The notes below the pieces were generated by a model. It was given only the letters and a program-made list of their open reading frames with translations, did not search any database and was not told where the DNA came from. Below, piece by piece: positions 7,778 through 16,100 of a DNA stretch of 64,000 nt; within the stretch, counting starts at the first letter, position 1; each line of letters starts with the position of its first letter. Position numbers and translations under genes: made by a program. Origin of the DNA: Actinomadura terrae (lineage in GTDB: Bacteria; Actinomycetota; Actinomycetes; Streptosporangiales; Streptosporangiaceae); contig NZ_JAICDG010000004.1 in the NCBI RefSeq assembly GCF_022751215.1, forward strand, positions 124,001-188,000. Direction: 5' to 3'.

Positions 7778-9142
7778 TCACGACGAATCGTGGGCGGACC
7801 GGCTCGTCGAATGGCGGCCTGCCGCCATGTCGTGCAGCGCCGCGACCAGCGCGGCGACCTCCTCCTCGACGGTGTAGATGCCGTACGAAGCACGTACCAG
7901 CTCGGGCGCCCGGAACCTTTCGCAGAGTGGGCTCGCACTCATGTCGCCGGTACGCACGGCGATGCCGGCTCGGTCCAGATTCGCCCCGACGTCCGCCGCC
8001 GGGCGACCGCGCATGGTGAAGCTGACGACGGGGCCGCGCAGTTCGGCCGTACGGGGGCCGATGACCCGGATGCCGGGGACGTCCCGCAGCTCGCGGAGGG
8101 TGAACTCGGTGAGCCGGGACTCGTGCGCCATCAGCGCGTCACGGTCGAGGCGCTGAAGGTAGCGGCACGCGGCGGCGAGCGCGAGCGCCTGGGCGACCAT
8201 CGGCGTGCCCGCCTCGAAGCGCGCCGGAGGCGGCGCGTACGTGGTCGTCCGCGGTGTGACGGCGTCCTCCATGTGCGCCCCGCCGAGGTACGGCGGAAGG
8301 TCCGCCAGCAGCCCACGCCGGCCCCAAAGGGCGCCGATGCCCGTCGGCCCGTACATCTTGTGGCCGCTGAACACGGCGAGGTCGACGTCGAGGGACGGCA
8401 GGTGGACGGGCATGTGGGCGATCGACTGGCAGGCGTCCAGGACCGTCAGCGCGCCCACGGCCCGGGCCCTCGCCACCAGCGGGGCCGGGGAGGTGATGGT
8501 GCCGCACACGTTCGACTCGTGGCACAGCGCGACGATCCTCGTCCTGGGGGTGATCGCCTCGTCGAGACCGGTCAGGTCCAAACGGCCATGGTCGGACGCC
8601 CGGACACTGACGGGGATGCGGCGCAGCACCGCGCCCGTCCGCTCCGCGAGCATCTGCCACGGGATGATGTTGGCGTGGTGCTCCAGCTCGGTGATCACGA
8701 TCTCGTCGTCCGGGCCCGTCACCCGGCCGGCGTCCTGGACGACCCGGGCCACGAGGTTGAGCGCCTCGGTCGCGCTCTTGGTGAAGACGATCTCATCCGG
8801 CGCGGCGCCGACGAATTCCGCCACGGCGCGGCGGCTGTCCCGCAGGATCTCCGTTGCCTCCCGAGCGAGCCGATGGCCGCCCGCATGCGCGTTCGCGTTA
8901 TGGAACACGTTGAAATCATGCTCGGCATCGAGTACCAGCGACGGCTTGTGCGTGGTCGCCGCGTTGTCGAGGTAGATGAGCGGGCGCCGGTCGATGAGCG
9001 GAAAGTCACGGCGAATTGCCCAGGGGCCGGGCCGGTCTTCGACCGTGCCGTCGGAGAACACGTCATGGACGCGGCATCTACACTTTTCTGCGGTCGTCAT
9101 AATCATCTCCGAAGTCACGGATCGGCCGGGCTCGGCGGTCAC
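7778..9142 (-). CDS. SufS/NifS-like class V PLP enzyme lacking the catalytic cysteine
   Basis: A 454-residue class V aminotransferase-fold protein close to SufS: LIYLDNAATTHKPS (55-68), ELEHHANIIPWQ (152-163), VLDACQSIAHMP, and the PLP lysine Lys262 in FSGHKMYGPTGIG. In SufS the desulfurase Cys lies in RTGHHCA; here the motif is RTGDMSAS, placing Ser402 at that position. A persulfide cannot form there, so cysteine desulfuration is unlikely; transamination, racemisation or a beta/gamma-lyase reaction is more likely. About 40 extra N-terminal residues include CRC. The GTG start overlaps the SARP stop as GTGA, giving translational coupling, so enzyme and activator are made together. Confidence 0.9.
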   Translation of the reverse strand: MTAEPGRSVTSEMIMTTAEKCRCRVHDVFSDGTVEDRPGPWAIRRDFPLIDRRPLIYLDNAATTHKPSLVLDAEHDFNVFHNANAHAGGHRLAREATEILRDSRRAVAEFVGAAPDEIVFTKSATEALNLVARVVQDAGRVTGPDDEIVITELEHHANIIPWQMLAERTGAVLRRIPVSVRASDHGRLDLTGLDEAITPRTRIVALCHESNVCGTITSPAPLVARARAVGALTVLDACQSIAHMPVHLPSLDVDLAVFSGHKMYGPTGIGALWGRRGLLADLPPYLGGAHMEDAVTPRTTTYAPPPARFEAGTPMVAQALALAAACRYLQRLDRDALMAHESRLTEFTLRELRDVPGIRVIGPRTAELRGPVVSFTMRGRPAADVGANLDRAGIAVRTGDMSASPLCERFRAPELVRASYGIYTVEEEVAALVAALHDMAAGRHSTSRSAHDSS

Positions 9143-9894
9143 TTGTCATTCGCCCTCTCCAGAATCGAATGCATACGCCGATCGAGCGCCAGCGATGGTG
9201 GAAGGCCGAGTTCATGGGCCATTCGCCGACGTAGTTCCTGATATATTTCGAGCGCCTCCTCGGGGTGGCCGGCGCGGTCGAGGGCGACCATGAGCTGACC
9301 GTAGAGGCGTTCATGCAGCGGATTGCGGGAGATCAGGTCCTCGATCACGGGAATGATCTCTTCCGGGCGGTACCCCTCGTTCAGGTTGACCTCGATGACC
9401 CGGGTCGCGACCAGGGTCCTCATACGGTCGAGGCGGGCCGCCTCGGCGTCGCGAATCGGCCCGGAAGGAACGTCCTGCAACGCGGGGCCGCGCCACAGGC
9501 CGAGCGCCTCCCGGTAGAGGGCGAGCGCCGGCGACGCGGTCCCCGAGCCGTGCCGGCGGGCTTCATTGCACAGTTCCTGGAACCGCGCGGCGTCGACGCG
9601 GTCCGGGGGGACGTCGAGCTGGTAGCCGGGATCCCGGGTGAGAAGCGAGGAGTGCGGGCCGACCCGGTCGTGCAGCATCCGGCGCAGCCGCGAGACATGC
9701 GCCTGTACAGCGTTCTCCGCGCCTTTCGGCGGCTCCTCGGGCCACAGTTCATCGCCGATTTCGGCGATGGAGACGATCTGCCCATGCCGGATCAGCAAAG
9801 TGGCGAGTAGTTGCCGCTGCTTGCGACCGGGAACCCGCTCCGCCCTTCCAGGTCCCTGAATTTCCAGCGGTCCGAGGTAGGCGAACGAGATCAT
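9139..9894 (-). CDS. SARP-family pathway activator
   Basis: A 251-residue regulator of the AfsR/DnrI/RedD family: an OmpR-like winged helix (residues about 10-95, with LLATLLIRHGQIVS and NAVQAHVSRLRRML) followed by a bacterial transcriptional activation domain (GYRPEEIIPVIEDLISRNPL, then HPEEALEIYQELRRRMAHEL). SARPs bind direct repeats placed one helical turn apart next to the -10 box. It is the only clear pathway-specific regulator in the cluster and is coupled to the PLP enzyme gene. ATG at 9894 has TTGGAG upstream. A three-repeat array lies between it and the divergent TenA-like operon, suggesting autoregulation plus activation of the other side. Confidence 0.93.
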   Translation of the reverse strand: MISFAYLGPLEIQGPGRAERVPGRKQRQLLATLLIRHGQIVSIAEIGDELWPEEPPKGAENAVQAHVSRLRRMLHDRVGPHSSLLTRDPGYQLDVPPDRVDAARFQELCNEARRHGSGTASPALALYREALGLWRGPALQDVPSGPIRDAEAARLDRMRTLVATRVIEVNLNEGYRPEEIIPVIEDLISRNPLHERLYGQLMVALDRAGHPEEALEIYQELRRRMAHELGLPPSLALDRRMHSILERANDK

Positions 9895-10034
9895 CGGGTG
9901 TGCTCCAACGGATGGATCGGGCTTCGGATGCTAGCCGAAGAAAAGAAGATCCTCCCAGTGGCATACCCGATTCGAGGCCCGGGAACCACTCATTGATTCA
10001 CTCGGTTCACAATGGCAACTCTCGCAATACTGGA

Positions 10035-10063
10035 ATGTCAGGTCCATGTCAGCTCGACGTCAG
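10035..10063 (+). promoter_or_regulatory. three heptamer direct repeats at 11-bp spacing (SARP operator candidate)
   Basis: ATGTCAG, ATGTCAG and ACGTCAG occupy 10035-10041, 10046-10052 and 10057-10063, an exact 11-bp period with 4-bp gaps. They sit in the 308-bp divergent region between the SARP gene and the second TenA-like gene, roughly 140 bp from each start. A weak -10 (TACACC) follows on the right and TATTGC on the left. Confidence 0.65.
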
Positions 10064-10202
10064 AGGTTTGTCGGTACACCGGGAAGGACGAGGTGGGACC
10101 GCAGGGGGAGGGCCCGGAACACGCCCAAGGGTCCGCACCGCGCCCGGTGCGGCGACGCCGCCCCATTGGACGAATTCGAAATCCTTAGATGGGAGTAGGA
10201 AA

Positions 10203-10919
10203 ATGGCTGCGAATGCTCGTGATCTCGTCGGCATCCTGGGAGACCTCCGTTCGAGGAGCCCTGTACGCAACGCGCTTCTGGAGGGCCTGCGCGGCGGCGA
10301 GGTGACGACCGAGCAGCTCCGCCGCCTCGTGGCGGTGGAGTACCGGTGCCACCAGGGCGAGCTGGTCGCCTACGGAACCTTGATGTCGCGGTTCCCGCAC
10401 GCCCCGGCGGGCGGATTCCTCATCGAGCTGTCCGGGCTCGTGTACAAGGCGCACCCCAAGCTGAGAGCCACGGCCCGCGCGCTCGGAGTCGGTGACCAGG
10501 ACCTCGGCCATTGGCCGCCGGGGACCGACGCCGCCGCGTTCAACGGCTTCATCTCCTATCTCGCTCTGCACGGCACCCAGGCCGACGTGGCATTGGCCAT
10601 GCACACCGACATGGTCGTCTACTTCGGCGCCTGCGCGGAGCTCGCCGACGGGCTGCGCGCGGGCACGATGGACGTGCCGGAAGAATTCTTCGCCTACTAC
10701 GAGGGCGGACCCCCCGAAGAACTCCGCGACCAAGCGCTGGAGACCGTCCAGGACGGCCTGGACCGGGGAGACGACCCGGACGCGGCGGTCCGCAACGCGC
10801 GGCTGCTGGAAGAGCACATCGGGCTCTTCTGGAAGGCCGCGGCCGACGCCGCAAACGGTGCGCCGACCGACGCCGCGGACGGTGCCCCGACCGACGCCGC
10901 GAAGCCGGTGACGCCATGA
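10203..10919 (+). CDS. TenA/THI-4-like helical protein, copy 2
   Basis: A 238-residue helical protein paralogous to the one at 5309-5968. Shared marks are LHGTQAD, an Asp where TenA carries its catalytic Cys (AMHTDMVVYF), GDDPDAAVRNARLLEEH and a terminal FWKAA. The N-terminal EYRCHQGELVAYGTLMSRFPH is TenA-like too. The last 25 residues are a low-complexity tail made of an NGAPTDAA-type repeat. ATG at 10203 follows GGGAGTAGGA; the open frame extends upstream but without protein character. The stop overlaps the next ATG as ATGA, so it is coupled to the flavin oxidase. The role is unknown; a redox or binding function in the pathway is inferred only from linkage. Confidence 0.75.
   Translation: MAANARDLVGILGDLRSRSPVRNALLEGLRGGEVTTEQLRRLVAVEYRCHQGELVAYGTLMSRFPHAPAGGFLIELSGLVYKAHPKLRATARALGVGDQDLGHWPPGTDAAAFNGFISYLALHGTQADVALAMHTDMVVYFGACAELADGLRAGTMDVPEEFFAYYEGGPPEELRDQALETVQDGLDRGDDPDAAVRNARLLEEHIGLFWKAAADAANGAPTDAADGAPTDAAKPVTP
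10845..10900 (+). repeat. 24-bp tandem repeat in the TenA-like gene 2 tail
   Basis: Units beginning GACGCCGC start at 10845, 10869 and 10893, a 24-bp period with few differences; the third unit is partial. The period is a multiple of three, so copy number can change without breaking the frame. It encodes the repeated GAPTDAA tail. Confidence 0.7.
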
Positions 10920-12196
10920 GGATCGGTGTCGTGGGCGCCGGTATCGCGGGCCTGACCGCCGCGTGGCTCCTGGACGAGGAACACGATGTGACGATCTTCG
11001 AGGCGCGGTCGCGCATCGGAGGGAACGCCCGATCCACGACCGTCCGCCTGAAGGACGCGACGGTCTCCCTGGACATCGGCGCGCAGGATTTCACCTCCGC
11101 AGACTTCCCCCACCACGCGCGCCTGCTCGAACTGCTGGGCCTGGCCCCGTCCGCCCTCGTGGACGTGCCGATGTCGCTGACGGTCTCGTCCCGCGATGGG
11201 GCCCGTCCCGTCCTGGTCACGAACCACACTCCAGCGGCTGACCGCGGCCGTTCACCCGTGCTGGGAGACGCCCACGAAGCGCTGAACGTGTTCCTCGCCC
11301 AAGCGGCGCGGTGGGAGGCCGACGACGTCTCCTGGGAAGAGCCGCTGGCCGACCTGGTCGAACCGCTCGGCGTAGCCGCCGGCCTGAAGGAGGATCTGCT
11401 CTACGCCTGGCCCGCCGCGCTGTTCGGGTGCGGCATCGAGCGGGCACGCGAGTTGTCGGCGCGGGCCGCCGTCTTCTTCCTGCTCCGCGGCCCCGCCCCG
11501 GCGCCTGGAGCCGCACCGGTCTGGCAGAACCTCCGCGGGGGGCTGGAGAGCCTCGCGTGGGCCCTCGCGACGGACCTCTCACCCCGGACGAGGATTCGCA
11601 CCGGCGCGCCCGTGCGGGCGATCCGCCGGTCGGACGGGCCTATCGAAGTGCTCGAAGCCTCCGGCCGGCGGACCGAGGTGGACCACGTGGTCTTCGGCGC
11701 GCCGGCCGAAGCGGTGGCGACCATGCTCGCGGAGTCGCCCGGGACGGGGCGGCTCCGTGAGCTGCTCGCCGCCTTCACCTATACCGACGCCGTGTTCGGC
11801 CTCCACCTCGATCCCGCGTACCTGCCGTCCGACCGGAGGTTCTGGTCGACCACCAACCTGGAGGTCCGCGCCGGGCGCAGCCACATGACCTCCTGGTACG
11901 GGCCGACGTACGGCGTCGACATCTTCAAGAGCGATCTCACCGGCCGGGAGGAACCCGAACGCCTGCTCGCCCGCGCGGAGTTCCGGCACCCGTTCCCGTC
12001 CCCCGAGGCGATGCGCGCCCAGTGCCACTTGGCGCGGTTGCAGGGCGATGGCGGGCTTCACTTCGCCGGCAACTACGTCAACGGTGTGGACGGCCAGGAG
12101 TCGAGCATCGTCACCGCGCTACGGGCGGCAGACCCGCTCGTCTCCGGCGGCGGCCGGTTCGGCGCGCTCCATTCGGCCACCTCGACGTCGGCGTAG
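10916..12196 (+). CDS. FAD-dependent amine oxidoreductase
   Basis: A 426-residue flavoprotein of the flavin amine oxidase/phytoene desaturase superfamily. The dinucleotide fold opens at residue 1 (MRIGVVGAGIAGLTAAWLL) with the E-A-R at the end of strand 2, and a second FAD motif closes the protein (LHFAGNYVNGVDGQESS). No signal peptide or membrane segment is present, so it is cytosolic. It could oxidise an amine or dehydrogenate a carbon skeleton made by the A-T-R enzymes. ATG overlaps the previous stop (ATGA). The leftward set has no equivalent gene, so this is one step where the two sets differ. Confidence 0.88.
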   Translation: MRIGVVGAGIAGLTAAWLLDEEHDVTIFEARSRIGGNARSTTVRLKDATVSLDIGAQDFTSADFPHHARLLELLGLAPSALVDVPMSLTVSSRDGARPVLVTNHTPAADRGRSPVLGDAHEALNVFLAQAARWEADDVSWEEPLADLVEPLGVAAGLKEDLLYAWPAALFGCGIERARELSARAAVFFLLRGPAPAPGAAPVWQNLRGGLESLAWALATDLSPRTRIRTGAPVRAIRRSDGPIEVLEASGRRTEVDHVVFGAPAEAVATMLAESPGTGRLRELLAAFTYTDAVFGLHLDPAYLPSDRRFWSTTNLEVRAGRSHMTSWYGPTYGVDIFKSDLTGREEPERLLARAEFRHPFPSPEAMRAQCHLARLQGDGGLHFAGNYVNGVDGQESSIVTALRAADPLVSGGGRFGALHSATSTSA

Positions 12197-12229
12197 TGCT
12201 CTGGCTCGTCAATACGCCCTGGAGGGTAC

Positions 12230-13006
12230 ATGCCCAACCCCGTAACCGTCCGGTCGGGTTCCCCGATCATCCCCTGCCTGGAAGTGCGCCATGGCCGGAT
12301 GACCGAGCCGTCGGGCATGCCCGGGCTCGCGGATCCGCGCGATCCCGTGGAGATCGCCCGGTCCTACCGGCAGGCGGGCATAGAGAAGCTCATCGTCGAC
12401 ATCGTGGACCCCTGGGAGTGGTTCCAAGAGTTCGCACCGCTCGTCGGACGCCTCGCCGATGCCGTGCCCGCGCTCTGGGTCGTGGTCGCCGACGGCTACG
12501 TCCCCTCCCTCTCGTCGGCCGACGCGCTGTTCGGCGCGGGAGCCGTCGCGATCGGGCTGAGCACTACGACCGTGCGCAACCCGGACACGATGCGGGAGGT
12601 GGCCGCGCGGCACGGTCCCGAGCGCGTCCTCGGCATCATGAACGTCCGCCGCGTCGGCGACGACCGGTGGAACGTGTTCGTCGAGGGCGGCGGCAGGAAG
12701 ACCGGCCTCGACGCCGTCACCTGGGCCGGCGTGCTGACGGAGGACCTGGGAGCCGGCCTGGTCCACCCGAACAGCCTCGACGGTGAGAAGGCGGGAACGG
12801 GATACGACCTTCCGCTCTGCCGCGCCGTCGCCGATATCACCGATGTCCCCGTTGTCATCGGGGGCGGCTGCGCGACGCGCGAGCATCTCTACGAGGGATT
12901 GGTGCACGGGCGTGCGACCTACACCGTCGTGAACAAGGCCACGCACAGCGGCGCCATGGCGGTGGGCGCGGCGCATGACTACCTCCGTCGTCGAGGGCTC
13001 ATGTGA
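12230..13006 (+). CDS. HisF-like (beta/alpha)8 barrel, copy 2, both catalytic Asp replaced
   Basis: A 258-residue HisF homologue, alignable with copy 1 throughout: IIPCLEVRHGR (13-23), LSTTTVRNPDTM, GRKTGLDAVTWAGVLTEDLGA and TGYDLPLCRAV. The first catalytic Asp (CLDV in HisF) is Glu18, the second is Asn138 (IMNVRR), and the GGG loop is VADGY (86-90). Canonical cyclase chemistry is therefore improbable, yet the barrel and the DAVTWA and GYDL motifs are well kept, which argues for a new conserved function rather than decay. ATG follows GGAGGGT, 33 bp after the flavin oxidase stop. Two differing copies might form a heterodimer or act on two substrates. Confidence 0.88.
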   Translation: MPNPVTVRSGSPIIPCLEVRHGRMTEPSGMPGLADPRDPVEIARSYRQAGIEKLIVDIVDPWEWFQEFAPLVGRLADAVPALWVVVADGYVPSLSSADALFGAGAVAIGLSTTTVRNPDTMREVAARHGPERVLGIMNVRRVGDDRWNVFVEGGGRKTGLDAVTWAGVLTEDLGAGLVHPNSLDGEKAGTGYDLPLCRAVADITDVPVVIGGGCATREHLYEGLVHGRATYTVVNKATHSGAMAVGAAHDYLRRRGLM

Positions 13007-13110
13007 GGGGCGTACTCGATCTGACCGGTCTCCTCGGCCCACTTTGAAGCTCCGCACCGCTGAATCGGCGGTCGGGGCGGACTCGCTCCGCACCAATCGA
13101 AATGCCCAAG

Positions 13111-13129
13111 AGCCGCCTCTCGGGCGGCT
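13111..13129 (+). promoter_or_regulatory. stem-loop in the leader before A-T-R gene 2
   Basis: AGCCGCC (13111-13117) and GGCGGCT (13123-13129) form a perfect 7-bp stem with a TCTCG loop, 12 bp before the AAGGAGAG ribosome binding site. No U-run follows, so it is more likely an RNA stability or translational element than a terminator. Confidence 0.4.
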
Positions 13130-13157
13130 GAACTCTGCCAGCAAGGAGAGCCAAAGA

Positions 13158-16100
13158 ATGCGTTCTAGAGAATCAAAGGACGAGGCCCGGCATCACCCAT
13201 CCGTTCCAGAGGACATTCGCCGCTGGAACGAGACGTCATCGCCCTACCCGAGCGACCGGCTCGTCCACGAGCTGTTCGCCGAAGTGGCCCGCCGATCGCC
13301 CGACCGGACGGCCGTCACCGGCAGGCCCGGTGGGGAGCTGACCTACGGCGAACTCCTCCAGCGTGTGGAACGGCTGGCGGGAACGCTCGGCGACCGGGGC
13401 ATCGGCCCCGGCGACGTGGTGGCCGTCGCCCTGGAGCGCTCGGTCGAGGGCTGCGTGGCGATGTTGGGGATCATGACGTCGGGAGCCGCCTATCTGCCGC
13501 TGGACCTGTACTCGCCGGCGTCCCGGCAGCAGGAGATCATCGAGGACGCGGCATGCCCGCTGGTGGTCACCTCCGCGGACGGCGCGGAGGCGGTGCCGGA
13601 CGGCGTCGAGCGGCTCGACATCGGCGGGCTCCCGGAGGACGCCCCCGCCCCGTCCCGGTCCGACCTGTCACCGGACGACCCCGCCTACGTGATCTACACG
13701 TCCGGCTCGACGGGGACGCCCAAGGGCGTGGTGGTACCGCACCGCGGAGTCGTGCGCCTGGTTCGGGACAACGACCCCGTCGGCTACCGCGAGGACGACG
13801 TCGTGTGCGCGACCTGCAATCTCTCGTTCGACATCTCGGCGATGGAGACCTTCGGCGCGCTCCTGAACGGGGCACGCCTCGTCGTTCCCGGCCAGGAGGT
13901 ACTGCTCTCGCAGGACTCCCTGGAGGCGCTCCTCCACGAGGAGGACGTGACGATGATGTGGCTGGGCGCCGCGCTGTTCCACCAGTTCACGTCCATACGT
14001 CCGGAGATGTTCGGCTCGTTGCGATGCCTGCTGGCCGGCGGCGACGCGCTCAATCCGAACGCGGTCCGCGCGGTGCTGGAGCACGGCCGGCCCGGCCGCC
14101 TCGTCGACGGCTACGGGCCGTCGGAGAACACCGGCCTCTCCACCGTCCACGTCGTCGACGAACTACCCGCCGAGGCCGAGTCGGTGCCGATCGGCTGCCC
14201 GATCTCGAACTCCACGGCCTACGTGGTGCGTTCGGACGGCTCCCTCGCCGACATCGGCGAGCGGGGTGAACTGTGGGTCGGGGGCGACGGGGTGGCGCTC
14301 GGCTACCTCAACCGTCCCGAGTTGACGGCCGAGCGCTTCGTGCCAGATCCGTTCGTCTCCGGCGACGACCGCCGGATCTTCAAGACCGGTGATATCGCGC
14401 GCTGGCGTCGAGACGGCGTCCTGGAGTTCTTCGGCCGGCGTGACCGGCAGGTCAAGCTCCGCGGGTTCCGCGTCGAGCTGCGCGAGATCGAGGTCGCCCT
14501 GTCCGGCCATCCCCAGGTCGACGAGGCGGTGGTGGACGTGGACAGCGACCGGGGTGACGACGGCCTGCTGCTCGGCTGGGTCACGTCCAAGGGCGGCGCC
14601 TCCGAGCGCGACCTGCCGATGCGGCTGCGTACGTACCTGCGGGACCGGCTGCCCGTGTTCATGGTTCCCCAGGAGATCCGGATCGTCGCGTCCATGCCGA
14701 TGAACTCCGCCGGCAAGGTCGACCGCGACGCCCTCTGGTCGGCTCAGGACACGGGCGCGTCCGCGCTTCCCGAGGAGCGGCGTCCGAAAGGGCGGGTCGA
14801 GGAGGCCGTGGCCGAGGTCTGGCGGGAGATGCTCGGCCTGTCCCAGGTGAGCCGCGACGACGAGTTCTTCGAGCTCGGCGGCCAGTCCCTGCACGCCACC
14901 CAGACCGTCGCCGCGCTCAGCGAGCGCCTGGAGATCGACGCGGCGCGGGGAAGCGGCATCATCCGCGCGCTGCTGGAGAACCCCAGCGTGGCCTCGTTCG
15001 CGGCGGCGACCGAACGCATCGTTGACGAGGGCGGCGCGGCCCCTGACGAGGACGGAGTCGACTTCCAAGCGGAGGCGACGCTCGACCCCGCCCTGCGGTT
15101 CGACGCACCGCCGGCCCCGGCCGATCCGTGCGAGCCCGTGCGCGTCCTGCTCACCGGCGCGACCGGCTTCCTCGGCGTCTTCCTGCTCGACCGGCTGGTG
15201 GCGGCGGGAGTCCAGGAGATCTGGTGTCTGACGCGTGCGCAGGACGAGGCGCACGCGCGGCGCCGCATCGCCGGCAGGATGCGGCGGTACGGCCTCGACT
15301 ACGAGAAGGTGCGCGACCGCGTCGTGCCGATCACCGGCGATCTGTCGAAGCCCGGACTCGGCATGGAGCCCGCCGACCGTGACCGGGTCGCGCGGTCCGT
15401 CGACACGATCCTGCACTCCGGATCGCTGATCAACTTCGCCTACCCCTACGGCGTCCTTCGGGACAACAATGTCGGCGGTACCGCGGGACTGCTGGAACTG
15501 GCGGGGACGCACCGGACCAAGCCCTTCCACTACGTGTCGACGATCACGGTGATCGCCGGATTCGGGACGGCCGGGGTCCGCTTCGTCGCGGAGGACCGGC
15601 CGCTGGAATACGCCGAACGCATCTCGCTCGGATATCCGGAGACCAAATGGGTCGCCGAGAACCTCGTCCAGCAGGCGGCCGAACGGGGGCTGCCGATGTC
15701 CATCTACCGCCCGTACGAGATCACCGGGACCCGCGACCGGGGAATCTGGAACACCGACACGCTGATGTGCGCGTGGTTCCGCACCATCGCCGAGACGGGC
15801 ATGGCGCCCGACGTCGAACTCCCACTGGACTTCGTCCCGGTGGACTACACCGCCGAGGCCATCACGCACATCCTCACGCACGAGCGTCCCACCGGCGATG
15901 TGTTCCACCTGGCCAACCCCCACGACGCCAGACTGGGGCTGCTCGTCGAGCGGCTCCGGCACATGGGCTACCCCGTCGAAACCGTCCCGTACGAGAAATG
16001 GGCCGAGGAGATCACGGCATTGACGAAGCGGCGGCCGGACCATCCGATGACGCCGTTCATGCCGATGTTCAACGAGAAGGCCGCCGACGCCTCCATTTCG

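Noticed and set aside
10845..10900. 24-bp tandem repeat as a CRISPR or mobile element mark
   Set aside because: It is an in-frame coding repeat of fewer than three units in a protein tail, with no spacers.
5309..10919. Reading the TenA-like proteins as diiron heme-oxygenase-like oxidases
   Set aside because: The conserved Glu/His and HxxxDxxH ligand pattern is not visible, although the overall fold is related; left as an alternative only.
1074..13006. HisF-like genes as part of a histidine operon
   Set aside because: No other his gene is present and the catalytic aspartates are replaced.
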